The notes: a model not told the origin generated them from the sequence alone. A stretch of DNA of 64,000 nucleotides from Bowmanella denitrificans (GCF_039522935.1 NZ_BAAAEI010000006.1:620001-684000); one strand, 5' to 3'; shown: positions 41,515 through 51,380, counted from the first letter of the stretch. A program made the numbers and translations.

Positions 41515-42714
41515 TTATTTTCCAAACTCGCTGACCACGGCCCGGGCAATAGGCATGGCCGATGTCGCCGCTGGCGAGGGGGCATTGCCCACATGCAGGG
41601 TTCGCTCACTGTGCACAAAGCGAAAGTCATGTAGCAGCTCGCCACTTTCGGTTACCGCCTGAGCCCGCACCCCATGACGGTAAGGCAGAAGATCATGCTG
41701 TTGAATCTGCGGGCAGTACTTTTGCACTAATTTCAAATACTGTGATTTAAACAGAGAATGGCGCACTTCGCTCAGGCCACTCTGCCAGTATTGTCTGGCT
41801 AGCGGCCAAAAGCCCTTGTAGCTGAGATTTTCCCAGCAGTCTTTAACGTTGATATGCGTCCAACTATAGCCTTCTCTGGCCAGCGCCAGCACCGCATTAG
41901 GGCCAACCGTCACACTGCCGTCTATCATGCGGGTCAGATGCACGCCTAAAAAGGGTAACTGTGGATCAGGAACCGGGTAGATAAGATGTTTAACCAATGC
42001 ATTGTACTTGTCAGGCAAACGATAATATTCGCCCCTGAACGGCAGAATGCGAAAATCCGTGCTCAGGCCCTGCATCTGAATCAAACGATCAGCCATCAAT
42101 CCCGCGCAGTTGAGTAACTTTTCAGCCAGCAGTCGCCGTCCATCATGCAAAGACACCTGCACCTCATGTGCTGTTTCGTGAATGTCGCTGACTTGCGCAG
42201 AGTATTCAATTTCTGCCCCGGCCTTAATGGCTTTTTCCAACAGTCGCCGGGTAATGGCGGTATAGTCAGTGATGGCCGTGTCCCTGACCAGAATGGCGGC
42301 CCTGCCACTAATCGCCTGCTCGGTTTGGCGCAAGGCATTGGCGTTCATCCACTGCGGATGCAACCCGTTGTCCTGGCTGCGTTGATAAAGTGCCTGTAGA
42401 CGAATTTCCTCTTGCGAATCGGTGGCCACAATCAACTTACCACACTGCAACAAAGGTATGTCTTCAGCCTGGCAAAAGGCCAGCGTTTCACTTAAGCCTT
42501 CGCGACAATACTGGGCCTTGAGGCTACCAGGAGCGTAGTACACGCCAGCATGCACCACCCCCGAATTGCGTCCGGTCTGATGGCGTGCCGGTGCTGACTC
42601 CTTTTCTATTATCAGAACTTTTTTACCTGGATGGCACTGCAAATAATGCCGGGCACAGGCGGCACCAAGGATACCGGCCCCCACAACAATCAGGTCATAG
42701 GTTTTACCCAACAT
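41515..42714 (-). CDS. lhgO: L-2-hydroxyglutarate oxidase/dehydrogenase (FAD-dependent)
   Basis: 399 residues. The FAD dinucleotide fold 'LIVVGAGILGAACARHYLQ' and the family block 'HQTGRNSGVVHAGVYYAPGS' are as in E. coli LhgO/YgaF. It oxidises L-2-hydroxyglutarate to 2-oxoglutarate and passes electrons to the membrane quinone pool, recovering a side product of TCA enzymes. It shares 1 bp with the stop of the upstream lipoprotein gene (TGATG). Confidence 0.92.
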   Translation of the reverse strand: MLGKTYDLIVVGAGILGAACARHYLQCHPGKKVLIIEKESAPARHQTGRNSGVVHAGVYYAPGSLKAQYCREGLSETLAFCQAEDIPLLQCGKLIVATDSQEEIRLQALYQRSQDNGLHPQWMNANALRQTEQAISGRAAILVRDTAITDYTAITRRLLEKAIKAGAEIEYSAQVSDIHETAHEVQVSLHDGRRLLAEKLLNCAGLMADRLIQMQGLSTDFRILPFRGEYYRLPDKYNALVKHLIYPVPDPQLPFLGVHLTRMIDGSVTVGPNAVLALAREGYSWTHINVKDCWENLSYKGFWPLARQYWQSGLSEVRHSLFKSQYLKLVQKYCPQIQQHDLLPYRHGVRAQAVTESGELLHDFRFVHSERTLHVGNAPSPAATSAMPIARAVVSEFGK

Positions 42715-43553
42715 CAGTGCTCAATCAAGTCGTTCAGATCATCAATACGTTGCTGCATTTCACGCAACACATGACGCTTCTGTTTATCACTCAGACCTGG
42801 GGTCAGTTCAGCAAGCATACGCGCATAATATTCGCGGTTGGCCAGGTCAGCTTCCCGCAAGGCGTCGGACTGGTAATCCTGAGGACGCACCAGAAGAAGC
42901 GTGAAAGTATCCCGCCACGCTTTCGTATCCACTCGCCCCAACAGACTGTCCATTGCAGCCTGCTGCCAGTTTCGGCGGTACTTAAGCCTTAACTCATAGG
43001 TTGGTGCAAACCCTTCGACCCATTCATTGAGTTGCGCCTTTTGCTCAGCGCTCAGTCTGCCTGTCCACTCCTGCATGTCTTCGTGCAAGTTTTCCCGGCT
43101 TTTTTCCAGACGCTCCTGTTCATCCAGCTCGTTGCGCTCCTCTTCACGCTCTTTTTGCTGTTTTTCAAAAGCGGCGAACATATCTTTTATCTGTTGATCA
43201 TTAAGCTGCAGAGATAGCTCGGCCAGATCCGGACCAAGATGGTTGATAAGCGAATACCAATGGCCGCGCACCCTGGAAAAAAACTCCTGCCACTGAGCTT
43301 GAGTCATCTGTCCCTGTTCAAACTGCTGTTTCAGGGCCACCAAGTCATCGCGGTATCTGGGCAATTGCTGGTGTCTGTGCCACTTCAACCAGTCCTGCAT
43401 TTTATGGTCAAACTGCTTTTTTTGTTCTTTATTGAGTTCAACATAATCGTCTATATACCAATGCACCAACCAGTCAAGATTGTTGTATACGAAGGTAGTT
43501 GAGCAACCACTAAGCGTTAAAACCAGTAGTAACGCGGCAAAAATTCTGACCAT
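42714..43553 (-). CDS. DUF6279-type lipoprotein
   Basis: 279 residues with lipobox 'LSGC' (Cys17). It then has a highly charged, helical body rich in Gln, Glu and Lys, starting 'FVYNNLDWLVHWYIDDYVEL', the signature I associate with DUF6279. A long coiled coil spans about 140-175 ('EKQQKEREEERNELDEQERL'). It probably sits in the periplasm at the inner or outer membrane. Function is unknown. It is transcribed with lhgO. Confidence 0.82.
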   Translation of the reverse strand: MVRIFAALLLVLTLSGCSTTFVYNNLDWLVHWYIDDYVELNKEQKKQFDHKMQDWLKWHRHQQLPRYRDDLVALKQQFEQGQMTQAQWQEFFSRVRGHWYSLINHLGPDLAELSLQLNDQQIKDMFAAFEKQQKEREEERNELDEQERLEKSRENLHEDMQEWTGRLSAEQKAQLNEWVEGFAPTYELRLKYRRNWQQAAMDSLLGRVDTKAWRDTFTLLLVRPQDYQSDALREADLANREYYARMLAELTPGLSDKQKRHVLREMQQRIDDLNDLIEH

Positions 43554-43708
43554 GCAAGATTCCCTGATACGCCATTTTGAGCGAGTGTAACAAGGCTTTG
43601 ATCTTAGGCAATAACCAAGTTGTTACGGAAATTTAAACTGAGCAGTGGAAAAATTACAAAGGCAGGGTATAAGCTAGCCATGTGTCGCAGCGAAAAGAAG
43701 GACAAGGG

Positions 43709-44716
43709 ATGAAACGCATAGCAGTGTTGACTTCTGGTGGCGATGCCCCAGGCATGAATGCCGCCATTCGAGCGGTAGTACTGGCCAGCCACTACTTTGG
43801 CGTTCAGGTAATAGGCTACCGTCATGGATTTAACGGACTGCTTGAGCAGGAATACCAAATTCTGCAAAGCAGCGACGTCAACAACATTATTCAGCGCGGC
43901 GGTACGATTTTAAAAAGTGCCCGTTGCCAGGCATTTACCACTGACGAGGGCGGGCGCCAGGCCGCAGACAACCTTACAGCCCTTGAGATAGATGCATTAA
44001 TTATTATCGGTGGGGACGGCTCATTCCGTGGTGCTGTGCATTTAGGTCGATTCTGGTCCGGCAAGATTCTGGGCCTGCCCGGTACCATTGACAATGACAT
44101 TAATGGCACTGATGCCACCATAGGCTACTACACAGCCATAGATACGGCTCTGGAAAGTATTGACAGGGTCCGGGATACGGCCGATGCCTTTGAACGAATA
44201 TTTTTAATTGAAGTCATGGGCCGTCACGCTGGCTTTATCGGCCTCAGTGCAGCCGTTTGTTCCGGGGCAGAGCAGGTTTTGCTGCCCGAGCTTTTCACCG
44301 ACAACTTACCGGACCTGGACAGCCTGGCCGGGCATATTCAAACTGCCCAGAAGATCCGTGGCAAATGCAGTTATATTATGGTGGTGTCGGAAAACATCTG
44401 GCCAGGAGGGGTGATGGATTTAGCTGACCAACTGCACCAGCGCACCGGTATCGACTGCCGCCCGGTTATTCTGGGTCATGTACAACGAGGGGGTTCACCG
44501 GTCAGCCTTGATCGGATCCTGGCGTCAAAGTTAGGTGTTTATGCTGTGGAAGCCGCACGTACAGGTAAAACCGGTATTATGATTGGCGAACATAATCAGC
44601 AAATGGTGGAAGTACCTTTTCAAGATACCTGGAACCAAGCCAAAGCCCTGGATCCTTATCTACTGCACATCCAGCAGGAAACCTTTGACTTGGTAAAAAA
44701 TAGCAATAACCCATAA
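43709..44716 (+). CDS. pfkA: 6-phosphofructokinase, ATP-dependent type
   Basis: The ATG at 43709 has AAGGA upstream and opens with the canonical 'MKRIAVLTSGGDAPGMNAAI'. In the 335 residues, 'IIGGDGSFRGA' has Gly where PPi-dependent enzymes carry Asp, and 'PGTIDNDI' has Gly where they carry Lys, so ATP is the likely phosphate donor. 'EVMGRHAGFIG' is the fructose-6-phosphate loop. It commits hexose phosphate to glycolysis. Confidence 0.93.
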   Translation: MKRIAVLTSGGDAPGMNAAIRAVVLASHYFGVQVIGYRHGFNGLLEQEYQILQSSDVNNIIQRGGTILKSARCQAFTTDEGGRQAADNLTALEIDALIIIGGDGSFRGAVHLGRFWSGKILGLPGTIDNDINGTDATIGYYTAIDTALESIDRVRDTADAFERIFLIEVMGRHAGFIGLSAAVCSGAEQVLLPELFTDNLPDLDSLAGHIQTAQKIRGKCSYIMVVSENIWPGGVMDLADQLHQRTGIDCRPVILGHVQRGGSPVSLDRILASKLGVYAVEAARTGKTGIMIGEHNQQMVEVPFQDTWNQAKALDPYLLHIQQETFDLVKNSNNP

Positions 44717-44738
44717 AAAAACCCCGCTTTCGCGGGGC
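44713..44738 (-). terminator. Rho-independent terminator between pfkA and the DUF3718 gene
   Basis: CCCCGC-TTT-GCGGGG-type stem. The T-run (seven Ts) is on the minus strand, so it mainly ends transcription of the DUF3718 gene. The same stem may slow pfkA read-through. Confidence 0.75.
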
Positions 44739-44833
44739 TAAGGGAAAAATTGGGCAAAGTCATTTATCTGATTTAAGAGGCGTCAAGACCATCAGACAAA
44801 TGACGCCCAAATGCTTTACTCAATTTATCTGCA

Positions 44834-45226
44834 TTAACTGATACGTGACATCAGCTCCTGACCGATAGCACCAGCCATATGGCCATTGGCTTCTGCCCAC
44901 TGCTGCAGAGCCATCCCGTCTTTTTCGGTTTTTTGCAGGTCTGATTTGCTCATCTTCTTGATCATAAAGGTGCCAACTTCAGCTGCATTGTTTTCCATCG
45001 AGTAACGGATCAGGCTGCTTCCACCACAGCTGATACCGTCGTAGTAGTCACCCAGACGCAGGTTGTAATCATCCTGTACTTGTTTGATTTTCTTGCGCAG
45101 CTCAGACTTATCATCGTTCTTTACAATAGTGCAGATGTTTTGCAGATCTTCGTTGATATCAGCAAAGCTCAGTGGGGATACAGCCAGAGTCATCAAACCG
45201 AACAGGGTAACAGCAGATTTTTTCAT
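44834..45226 (-). CDS. DUF3718 domain-containing exported protein
   Basis: The ATG at 45226 with AGAGG upstream opens a signal peptide (MKKSAVTLFGLMTLAVSPLS, cleavage near 'SFA'). The 130-residue precursor carries the DUF3718 region: 'ICTIVKNDDKSELRKKIKQV', 'YYDGISCGGSSLIRYSM'. Two cysteines could form a disulfide. The family is mostly confined to Alteromonadales and neighbours and has no known function. Confidence 0.85.
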   Translation of the reverse strand: MKKSAVTLFGLMTLAVSPLSFADINEDLQNICTIVKNDDKSELRKKIKQVQDDYNLRLGDYYDGISCGGSSLIRYSMENNAAEVGTFMIKKMSKSDLQKTEKDGMALQQWAEANGHMAGAIGQELMSRIS

Positions 45227-45400
45227 GGATAACAGCCTCTTAAAAAAATGTTGTAAATCTTGACGGCGCGAATCATACAGAGGCCCATGGTTTTTACCTA
45301 TCACCAGGTTGACACCTATGTATATGTTTTAATACCAAACAAACCACACCTATGACTTGACACTTAACCTAATGAATTACAAAAGGTTAATGGAGGAAAA

Positions 45401-45478
45401 GTGAAACATAGAGCAAAGGTAAAAAAGCGCGTGATCGGCATGGGTAGCGGTATGATGAACAGACGAGGACAGTGTTAG
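45401..45478 (+). CDS. Possible 25-residue basic peptide
   Basis: A GTG at 45401 is preceded by an excellent ribosome site (TGGAGGAAAA) and followed by 25 codons (MKHRAKVKKRVIGMGSGMMN, then RRGQC) and a TAG. The peptide has eight Lys/Arg and several Gly and Met. It ends just inside the convergent GST gene. TTGACA at ~45357 may be part of a promoter, but no good -10 was found. It has no known relatives to me and could be chance. Confidence 0.3.
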   Translation: MKHRAKVKKRVIGMGSGMMNRRGQC

Positions 45479-46122
45479 CTGTTAGCCACTTTAATCTTCC
45501 AATTTAATTCATTGCGTTTCCACAAGGCCTGTAACTCAGGAATAGCGGATATCCGTTTTGCCACCGTAAACAACTTTGGGCAATGGCTGGCAAACCAGGC
45601 AGGTCTTGGCCGCCAACAGCACATGACACACAGGTAAATATCCAGTGCTGTCAGACGATTACCCAACAAGTAAGGCTCAGGCCTGACTTCTTTTTCCCAT
45701 TGCAACCAAAGCTGCTGACGGCGCCCATCGGTGCTACGGCGCAGTGCATCAGATTCTGCTGCGCCGACAAAACGTTCGGGATGATCGCCAAAGGTAAAGG
45801 TGGGATATAAGGCACTCACTAACCAGATAAGCCGACGCAAAAACGGCACTCGCTGGCTTTCTGCGGCTTGAGGGACCAGCAACGCATTAAAATCGCCAAG
45901 CCATAAGGTAATAGCCGCAGATTCACTCAGTACTTGTCCGTCCGCTAACACCAGAGTCGGAATTTCCCGCAGCGGATTATATTTTGCAAGCCGACTACCT
46001 GGCTCTGCCAGTTGCTGCCATTCCAGGTAATCAACCTCATAGTCCAGACCGCACAGTATAAACTGCGCTTCCACTATTGCGGAGCCGCCTCCCCTGGCAG
46101 CCAGTAACAAGGGCTTCTGCAT
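45475..46122 (-). CDS. Glutathione S-transferase family protein
   Basis: 215 residues. The N-terminal thioredoxin-fold half contains the cis-proline region 'YNPLREIPTLVLADGQVLSE', followed by 'SAAITLWLGD'. The C-terminal half is the all-helical GST domain ('NRLTALDIYLCVMCCW', the conserved Asp cap). The N-terminal 'LAARGGGSA' differs from the usual Ser/Tyr active-site loops, so activity is uncertain. It lies 1 bp after the LytTR regulator and may be in its operon. Confidence 0.85.
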   Translation of the reverse strand: MQKPLLLAARGGGSAIVEAQFILCGLDYEVDYLEWQQLAEPGSRLAKYNPLREIPTLVLADGQVLSESAAITLWLGDFNALLVPQAAESQRVPFLRRLIWLVSALYPTFTFGDHPERFVGAAESDALRRSTDGRRQQLWLQWEKEVRPEPYLLGNRLTALDIYLCVMCCWRPRPAWFASHCPKLFTVAKRISAIPELQALWKRNELNWKIKVANS

Positions 46123-46123
46123 A

Positions 46124-46942
46124 TCATTGGTGAATCATATTCTTAACTCTGTCCCTGTGGCTGCGGCTGACTTTCAGCTCCGTACCATTTTGCAGGACCA
46201 GGTGATATTCGCCACTGACATGGCTTACCAGCTTACTGACAAACTGGATATTAGCGATGGCGCTGCGGTGAACGCGCACAAACCGGCGCGGGTCCAGCTC
46301 CTCTTCCAGTTCTTTCATGGTACGCCGCATAATGTGCGTGTTGTCACCGGCGTGCACACACATATAGTCACCGGCCGCGTCAATCCACTGAATATCCGTA
46401 ACCGGCACCCGGGTGACTTCATTGCCATCTTTAATCGCCAGAATATCCGGATACTGACTGATAGGTTCGCCGTCTGCCAGGCGGCGCAGAATCTCTTCGC
46501 AATCGTCACCGGTAATATCCGCCACCAAACGGGCTAGTTTGTCTTTGCGACTGCCCTCCTGGCGCAATTCCAGCGTTTGGCACACCTTGTCCACTGCCGC
46601 CTTAAGACGCTTGTCGTCCACAGGCTTAAGCACATAGTCAAGTGCATGTACATCAAAGGCTTTGATAGCATAGGTATCATAGGCCGTAACAAAGACAATC
46701 AACGGCAGATTACGGCTTTTTTCCCGTAACTGATTGATAACCTGAAAGCCGTTCAGCCCTGGCATCTGAATATCCAGAAAAACTAAATCCGGCTGCAGCT
46801 TGCTTATTTTCTCCACAGCCTCCAGGCCGTTCTTGCATTCGTCCAGCACTTCAATGTTGGCAAAGTCGCCTAAACGTACCGCCAGACCACGTCTCGCCAG
46901 TGGTTCGTCGTCTACAATGATAGTTCTAATCTTGGTTTGCAT
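46124..46942 (-). CDS. LytTR-family response regulator
   Basis: 272 residues: receiver domain with 'VDDEPLARRGL', phospho-acceptor Asp57 in 'VFLDIQMPG' and Lys in 'YVLKPVDDKRL'. A LytTR DNA-binding domain follows ('DIQWIDAAGDYMCVHAGDNT', 'FVRVHRSAIANIQFV', 'LKVSRSHRDRVK'). It overlaps the sensor kinase gene by 17 bp and forms a two-component pair similar to BtsSR/YpdAB. The target genes are not evident here. Confidence 0.92.
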   Translation of the reverse strand: MQTKIRTIIVDDEPLARRGLAVRLGDFANIEVLDECKNGLEAVEKISKLQPDLVFLDIQMPGLNGFQVINQLREKSRNLPLIVFVTAYDTYAIKAFDVHALDYVLKPVDDKRLKAAVDKVCQTLELRQEGSRKDKLARLVADITGDDCEEILRRLADGEPISQYPDILAIKDGNEVTRVPVTDIQWIDAAGDYMCVHAGDNTHIMRRTMKELEEELDPRRFVRVHRSAIANIQFVSKLVSHVSGEYHLVLQNGTELKVSRSHRDRVKNMIHQ

Positions 46943-48011
46943 CCTGACCTACCTGATAAGGAATTCTGATACTGACTTTGACCCCAGATGGCTGATTCTG
47001 GGCGATCACAAAGGAAAAATTATTAGCGTACAAAGATTGCAATCGTTCACGGATGTTGGGTAAGCCCACGCCACCGTTTCGTTGTAACTGGCCGTTCACA
47101 ATATCAGCGCCAGGCCCATTATCTGCTACTTCTATCAGCAGGTCACGACCAAAGGCTTTGGCACTGATAGCAATACAGCCGCCCTGCTCTGTGCGGGCGA
47201 TGGCGTATTTAATGGCATTTTCTATCAGTGGCTGCAAAATAAGACTGGGCACCAATGCTTCACGCGTCTCAGCGGCGACATCCCACTGCACCGTCAACCT
47301 GTCTTCAAAACGCACCTTTTCAATATCAAGATACATCTCTATGGCCTGAATTTCCTGCTCAAGAGGGACTTTCTTAATGGGATCTTTGTCCAGCGAATAG
47401 CGCAGAAAATCACTTAACCTCGACACCATCGCATTGGCGGTGTCATTCTCTTTAATCAGCACCAGGGTCGAAATAGCATTGAGAGTGTTAAACAAAAAGT
47501 GCGGATTAAGCTGATAGCGTAACATTTTCAGATGGGCCTGATGGGCCATGGTAGAGGCCTTCAAAGCATTTTGTTTTTCATGCTGCATAAGTTGGTAGTA
47601 CTTAATACCGAAGTACAAACCACTCCAGCACACAATCACAGAAAAACTGTTAACGCTGTTGCTAAAGTAATAAATCCATTCATCCGGGCGATAACCGTGT
47701 TTATAGATTTCCCAATAGTTGATGTTCTTAATCACCGCCCAAAGTACACCAACAAAATAGGAGCACAGCAGCGCAGACAGCACCATTTGCCAGGTCTGCA
47801 AGCGCCACAAACGGCGGAACACATAGCGCAGGGGAATGGTAATCAACCAACCGGCATAGGCATTGAGCAGTATCACAAACAACCAGATACTGCGCATATC
47901 GTGCAGGAAAGACCCCAGGTAATAGATCAGGGCAAAGCCGGCCCAGCCACCTGTGTGCAACAACCAAAACTGACGCTCTCTGTCGTCAAACATTTTCAGC
48001 CAGTGGATCAA
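46926..48011 (-). CDS. LytS-type sensor histidine kinase
   Basis: 361 residues. Four membrane helices occupy the first ~140 residues. The phospho-acceptor region is 'LKMLRYQLNPHFLFNTLNAI' and the ATP-binding part is 'LIENAIKYAI' and 'VADNGPGAD…GVGLPNIRERLQ'. No extra sensory domain exists, so sensing is probably by the membrane part. It phosphorylates the adjacent LytTR regulator. Confidence 0.92.
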   Translation of the reverse strand: MIHWLKMFDDRERQFWLLHTGGWAGFALIYYLGSFLHDMRSIWLFVILLNAYAGWLITIPLRYVFRRLWRLQTWQMVLSALLCSYFVGVLWAVIKNINYWEIYKHGYRPDEWIYYFSNSVNSFSVIVCWSGLYFGIKYYQLMQHEKQNALKASTMAHQAHLKMLRYQLNPHFLFNTLNAISTLVLIKENDTANAMVSRLSDFLRYSLDKDPIKKVPLEQEIQAIEMYLDIEKVRFEDRLTVQWDVAAETREALVPSLILQPLIENAIKYAIARTEQGGCIAISAKAFGRDLLIEVADNGPGADIVNGQLQRNGGVGLPNIRERLQSLYANNFSFVIAQNQPSGVKVSIRIPYQVGQDANQD

Positions 48012-48138
48012 ACCTAACTCTCAGGAGATAACAACCATTTGAATTATACGGCTTTAATAGATTGACCCGAGGCTGCTGGTCGTAAGCCTTACGTCATCCG
48101 CCGCAATGCTGGTCAAGGTGGCGTAAGTGAATTTGCCG

Positions 48139-48600
48139 TCAATAGCTGATATTCATTCTTTTCAGCCAATGCACCCACCACCAGGCTGGCCCCACCAGCA
48201 GAAACTGAAGATCTTTGAAAAAAGAGGGTTTCTTACCTTCGATATGGTGACCGACAAATTGCAGGATCCACATCAGTACAAACAGCGTCAGGCAAAACTG
48301 CCACACGGAAATGTCTAATACCACCAACAACCTGATACCCAGAAACACCAGAATGGATAACAGCGTCATCGCTGCCCCTATCGGCCCTGACAATCTGAAA
48401 TAATAGTAAAGGGTGGGAATCATCAGCACATGGGCCCAGGTAGCGCCGAAGTAAGCAATAAAATCCGGTACCGGAATAGACCATATCAGCCCCACAGTGA
48501 CAAAATAAATGGACGGCACCGCAATGGCATGGATCAGGATATTGGTTTTGTTGGTATGGCTTTCACCATATTCATTTAACAACGCATCAATCTGTCGCAT
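48139..48600 (-). CDS. Mpo1/DUF962-family membrane protein
   Basis: 153 residues with four hydrophobic helices and the family histidines: 'ESHTNKTNILIHAIAVPSIY', 'QFVGHHIEGKKPSFFKDLQF'. Yeast Mpo1 is an Fe(II)-dependent dioxygenase that shortens 2-hydroxy fatty acids, and the His pattern is kept here. The bacterial role is not established. Confidence 0.85.
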   Translation of the reverse strand: MRQIDALLNEYGESHTNKTNILIHAIAVPSIYFVTVGLIWSIPVPDFIAYFGATWAHVLMIPTLYYYFRLSGPIGAAMTLLSILVFLGIRLLVVLDISVWQFCLTLFVLMWILQFVGHHIEGKKPSFFKDLQFLLVGPAWWWVHWLKRMNISY

Positions 48601-48639
48601 CTGTCTCGCTCCTTTTATGGCGGTAGCTCCATGGTCTAC

Positions 48640-49323
48640 CTAGAAGTCTATAAGTATTTCCGACAACAGCGGGTTGATTTGTTCATCACCCTGCTCAAAC
48701 TTGATTCCGTAGTAATTGTATTCTTCATCGGCCTTGTGGTTCATCACCTGCCCCTTAAGGCGATAGACATTGTCTTTGACCGGCCGGATGGACAAGAGCA
48801 AATGTTTGCCGGTCAGCTTCACTCCACCTTGCACTGAACGCTTGACGCCCACCCGGCAGCCACTGGCGGAAATATCCAGTACCAATGCGTCAAACAGCGG
48901 TGCACCGTTTTCGCCATCAGACAATTCCACCGGGGTACGGGTACTGGTGCGCTTGTCGCTGCGCAGTCCCTGGTTTTGTATCGCCATAGGAAAAGTGACA
49001 AATACCAGTTGGGTGGGCTTGGTGGCGACCAGCAAGATCCGGCTTTTAAAGGCGATGACTTCGCCGGTTTCGTCTTCTAAGATAAAGCGCACGATCATGC
49101 TGTTGTCAGCATAAATAGCGTCTTTAAGGTTACCCCATTTGCCTTCGTCGGGATAACGCAAAATAATACAGCGGGTACCGTCCATACCAACAAACTCGGT
49201 GCGGACTCGTTTGGCTGCAGTGGGTGATTTGACCTGAATATCGAGGACCATACCTGGTCTCATAGAACGCAACTTGCGTAGATCGGAATTCGAGAGCCCT
49301 ACTTTTTCATTTAAAATCGCCAT
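48640..49323 (-). CDS. PilZ-domain c-di-GMP receptor (YcgR-like arrangement)
   Basis: I chose the ATG at 49323 (MAILNEKVGLSNSDLRKLRS), giving 227 residues; upstream in-frame starts run into the divergent M61 gene region. The N-terminal domain resembles the YcgR-N/flagellar brake fold ('RPGMVLDIQVKSP'). The PilZ domain has the c-di-GMP motifs 'RTSTRTPV' (RxxxR) and 'DISASGCRVG' (DxSxxG). It likely transmits c-di-GMP levels to motility or surface behaviour. Confidence 0.88.
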   Translation of the reverse strand: MAILNEKVGLSNSDLRKLRSMRPGMVLDIQVKSPTAAKRVRTEFVGMDGTRCIILRYPDEGKWGNLKDAIYADNSMIVRFILEDETGEVIAFKSRILLVATKPTQLVFVTFPMAIQNQGLRSDKRTSTRTPVELSDGENGAPLFDALVLDISASGCRVGVKRSVQGGVKLTGKHLLLSIRPVKDNVYRLKGQVMNHKADEEYNYYGIKFEQGDEQINPLLSEILIDF

Positions 49324-49499
49324 GTATTCAACCGTTCGGGCAATCCAGTTATCATTATTATCTTTATGATTTAGCGAGCATAACACCGGCAAAGTCGAAT
49401 ATTTCGCTGGTATATGCACAATGTAGCCGCATGTTGAAGCAAACACAACGCTTCATCAGCAACAACATTGTCACAAAAGAATCGATTCAGGGTTTAAAC

Positions 49500-51293
49500 A
49501 TGTACATTGATTACCGGGTTGATCTGACCCAACGCAAGCGTCACCTGTTCACTGTTGAGCTGCATATCCCGGCTCACCAGCCTGAGCAGCTTCAACTCAG
49601 TTTACCGGCCTGGATCCCTGGCTCTTACATGATTCGTGATTTTGCCAGACATATCGTCAAAATCGAGGCGAAATGCACCGCCAAACAAACGCCTCTGCCA
49701 CTGGTCAAAATAGATAAGCAAAACTGGCTGCTAACCAGTCATGGGCTGGCTTGTACCTTGTGCTATGAGGTTTACGCTTTTGACAGCTCGGTGCGCACCG
49801 CTTATCTGGATGATGAACGGGCCTTTTTTAATGGCACCAGTGTGTTTCTGAAAATTGAAAGCATGGCCCATTTACCCCATCAGTTGGAACTGGTGGCGCC
49901 GCCAGAAAAACATCAGTGGCGTGTGGCAACCGGCCTTGCCCGCCAGCAGAATACAGAGAAATATGCTTTTGGCCATTATCTGGCAGCAGATTATGCAGAG
50001 CTTATCGACTGCCCGGTGGAAATCGGCTGCTTCGACGCTTTCGAGTTTGATGTATTGGGTATTCCCCATCATTTGATTCTGACCGGCAAACATTATGCGG
50101 ATAAGCACCGGCTCTGTGCAGATTTAGCCAAACTCTGTGAACACCATATCCGCTTGTTTGAACCGCAGTCCCAGCAAGCTCCCTTCAAGGAGTATTGGTT
50201 TTTGACTAATATTCTGCCTGAGGGTTTTGGCGGACTGGAACATAAAAATTCCACTGCGTTATTGTGCTCAAACTTTGACTTTCCCAATGCAAATCGTCCT
50301 GAGCACATGTCTGACGGTTATAAAACATTCCTGTCTTTGGCATCCCATGAATATTTCCATGCCTGGAATGTTTGTCGCATTAAGCCACAGGAGCTGCATA
50401 ATCCGGACCTTGGCCGGGAAAACCATACCAGCCAGTTATGGGCCTTTGAGGGGATTACCTCCTATTACGATGATTTCAGCCTGTACCGCTGCAGCCTGAT
50501 CAGCTTTCAGGACTACCTGGCGCTGCTGGCAAAAACCTATACCAGGGTATTGCGCGGTCAGGGCGAATTAAAACAGTCGGTGGCTGACTCCAGCTTTGAC
50601 AGCTGGACCCGTTTCTATCAGCAAGGTGAAGACGCGCCGAACAATATTGTCAGTTATTACACTAAGGGCAGCCTGGTCGCCCTTTGGATGGACCTCAGCA
50701 TCCGGTTGGGAAGCCAGGGCAAACACAGTCTGGATGATCTGATGCGAGCGCTCTGGCAACAATTCGGTCAAAGTGGCCAGGGCACCAGCGAAGCGGATTT
50801 TATTCGTTTGTTAAGCCAATTCAGCGGCCAGGATCAGGAGCAGGCCTTTAAGGCATTGTTGCATAACGCCGAGCGCATCCCCTTAGCCACATTGCTAAAC
50901 CAAGTTGGCATTGAACTGACATTGCAGGCACCACAGCTTGGCGATCTATTGAAGGCAGAAGAAAACTCGCATAATCCCTGGTTGGGCTTTCAATACCGCT
51001 CTCATGCACTGGGCGTGGAAATTCAGACGGTGATGCAGGATTCACCTGCGGAACAAGCTGGCCTATGCCCCAAGGATATCCTTATCGCACTGGACAAGCA
51101 GAAGCTGGACAGCACTAACCTGGCGAATATTTTGCAAAATCAACCGGCTGGCCAACAGGTCGAAATTCATCTGTTTCGGAACCAACAACTGTTAAACTTG
51201 CAGGTCGTGCCAGCGCCAGCCCCCAAATATGTGGTAATGCTGACGGAAACAGATGCCCAGCGCAGTATGCTGTGGCAAAACATTATTGGCTGA
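49500..51293 (+). CDS. M61-family glycyl aminopeptidase-like metalloprotease with PDZ domain
   Basis: The ATG at 49500 opens 'MYIDYRVDLTQRKRHLFTVE', the usual beginning of this family, in 597 residues. The zinc motif HEYFH starts at His283 ('LASHEYFHAWNV'), and the third ligand is in 'AFEGITSYYDD'. A PDZ domain lies near 500-580 ('VMQDSPAEQAGLCPKDILIA'). No signal peptide is seen, so it appears cytoplasmic. These enzymes remove N-terminal Gly or Ala. Confidence 0.93.
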   Translation: MYIDYRVDLTQRKRHLFTVELHIPAHQPEQLQLSLPAWIPGSYMIRDFARHIVKIEAKCTAKQTPLPLVKIDKQNWLLTSHGLACTLCYEVYAFDSSVRTAYLDDERAFFNGTSVFLKIESMAHLPHQLELVAPPEKHQWRVATGLARQQNTEKYAFGHYLAADYAELIDCPVEIGCFDAFEFDVLGIPHHLILTGKHYADKHRLCADLAKLCEHHIRLFEPQSQQAPFKEYWFLTNILPEGFGGLEHKNSTALLCSNFDFPNANRPEHMSDGYKTFLSLASHEYFHAWNVCRIKPQELHNPDLGRENHTSQLWAFEGITSYYDDFSLYRCSLISFQDYLALLAKTYTRVLRGQGELKQSVADSSFDSWTRFYQQGEDAPNNIVSYYTKGSLVALWMDLSIRLGSQGKHSLDDLMRALWQQFGQSGQGTSEADFIRLLSQFSGQDQEQAFKALLHNAERIPLATLLNQVGIELTLQAPQLGDLLKAEENSHNPWLGFQYRSHALGVEIQTVMQDSPAEQAGLCPKDILIALDKQKLDSTNLANILQNQPAGQQVEIHLFRNQQLLNLQVVPAPAPKYVVMLTETDAQRSMLWQNIIG

Positions 51294-51380
51294 TAATCAC
51301 CGCACCAAAGGTAAGCCTTTTGGTGCTAAATCTGCCGCTGGCGCTTGGCCAGCGACAGCCGTTAACCATGAACAAATGCA

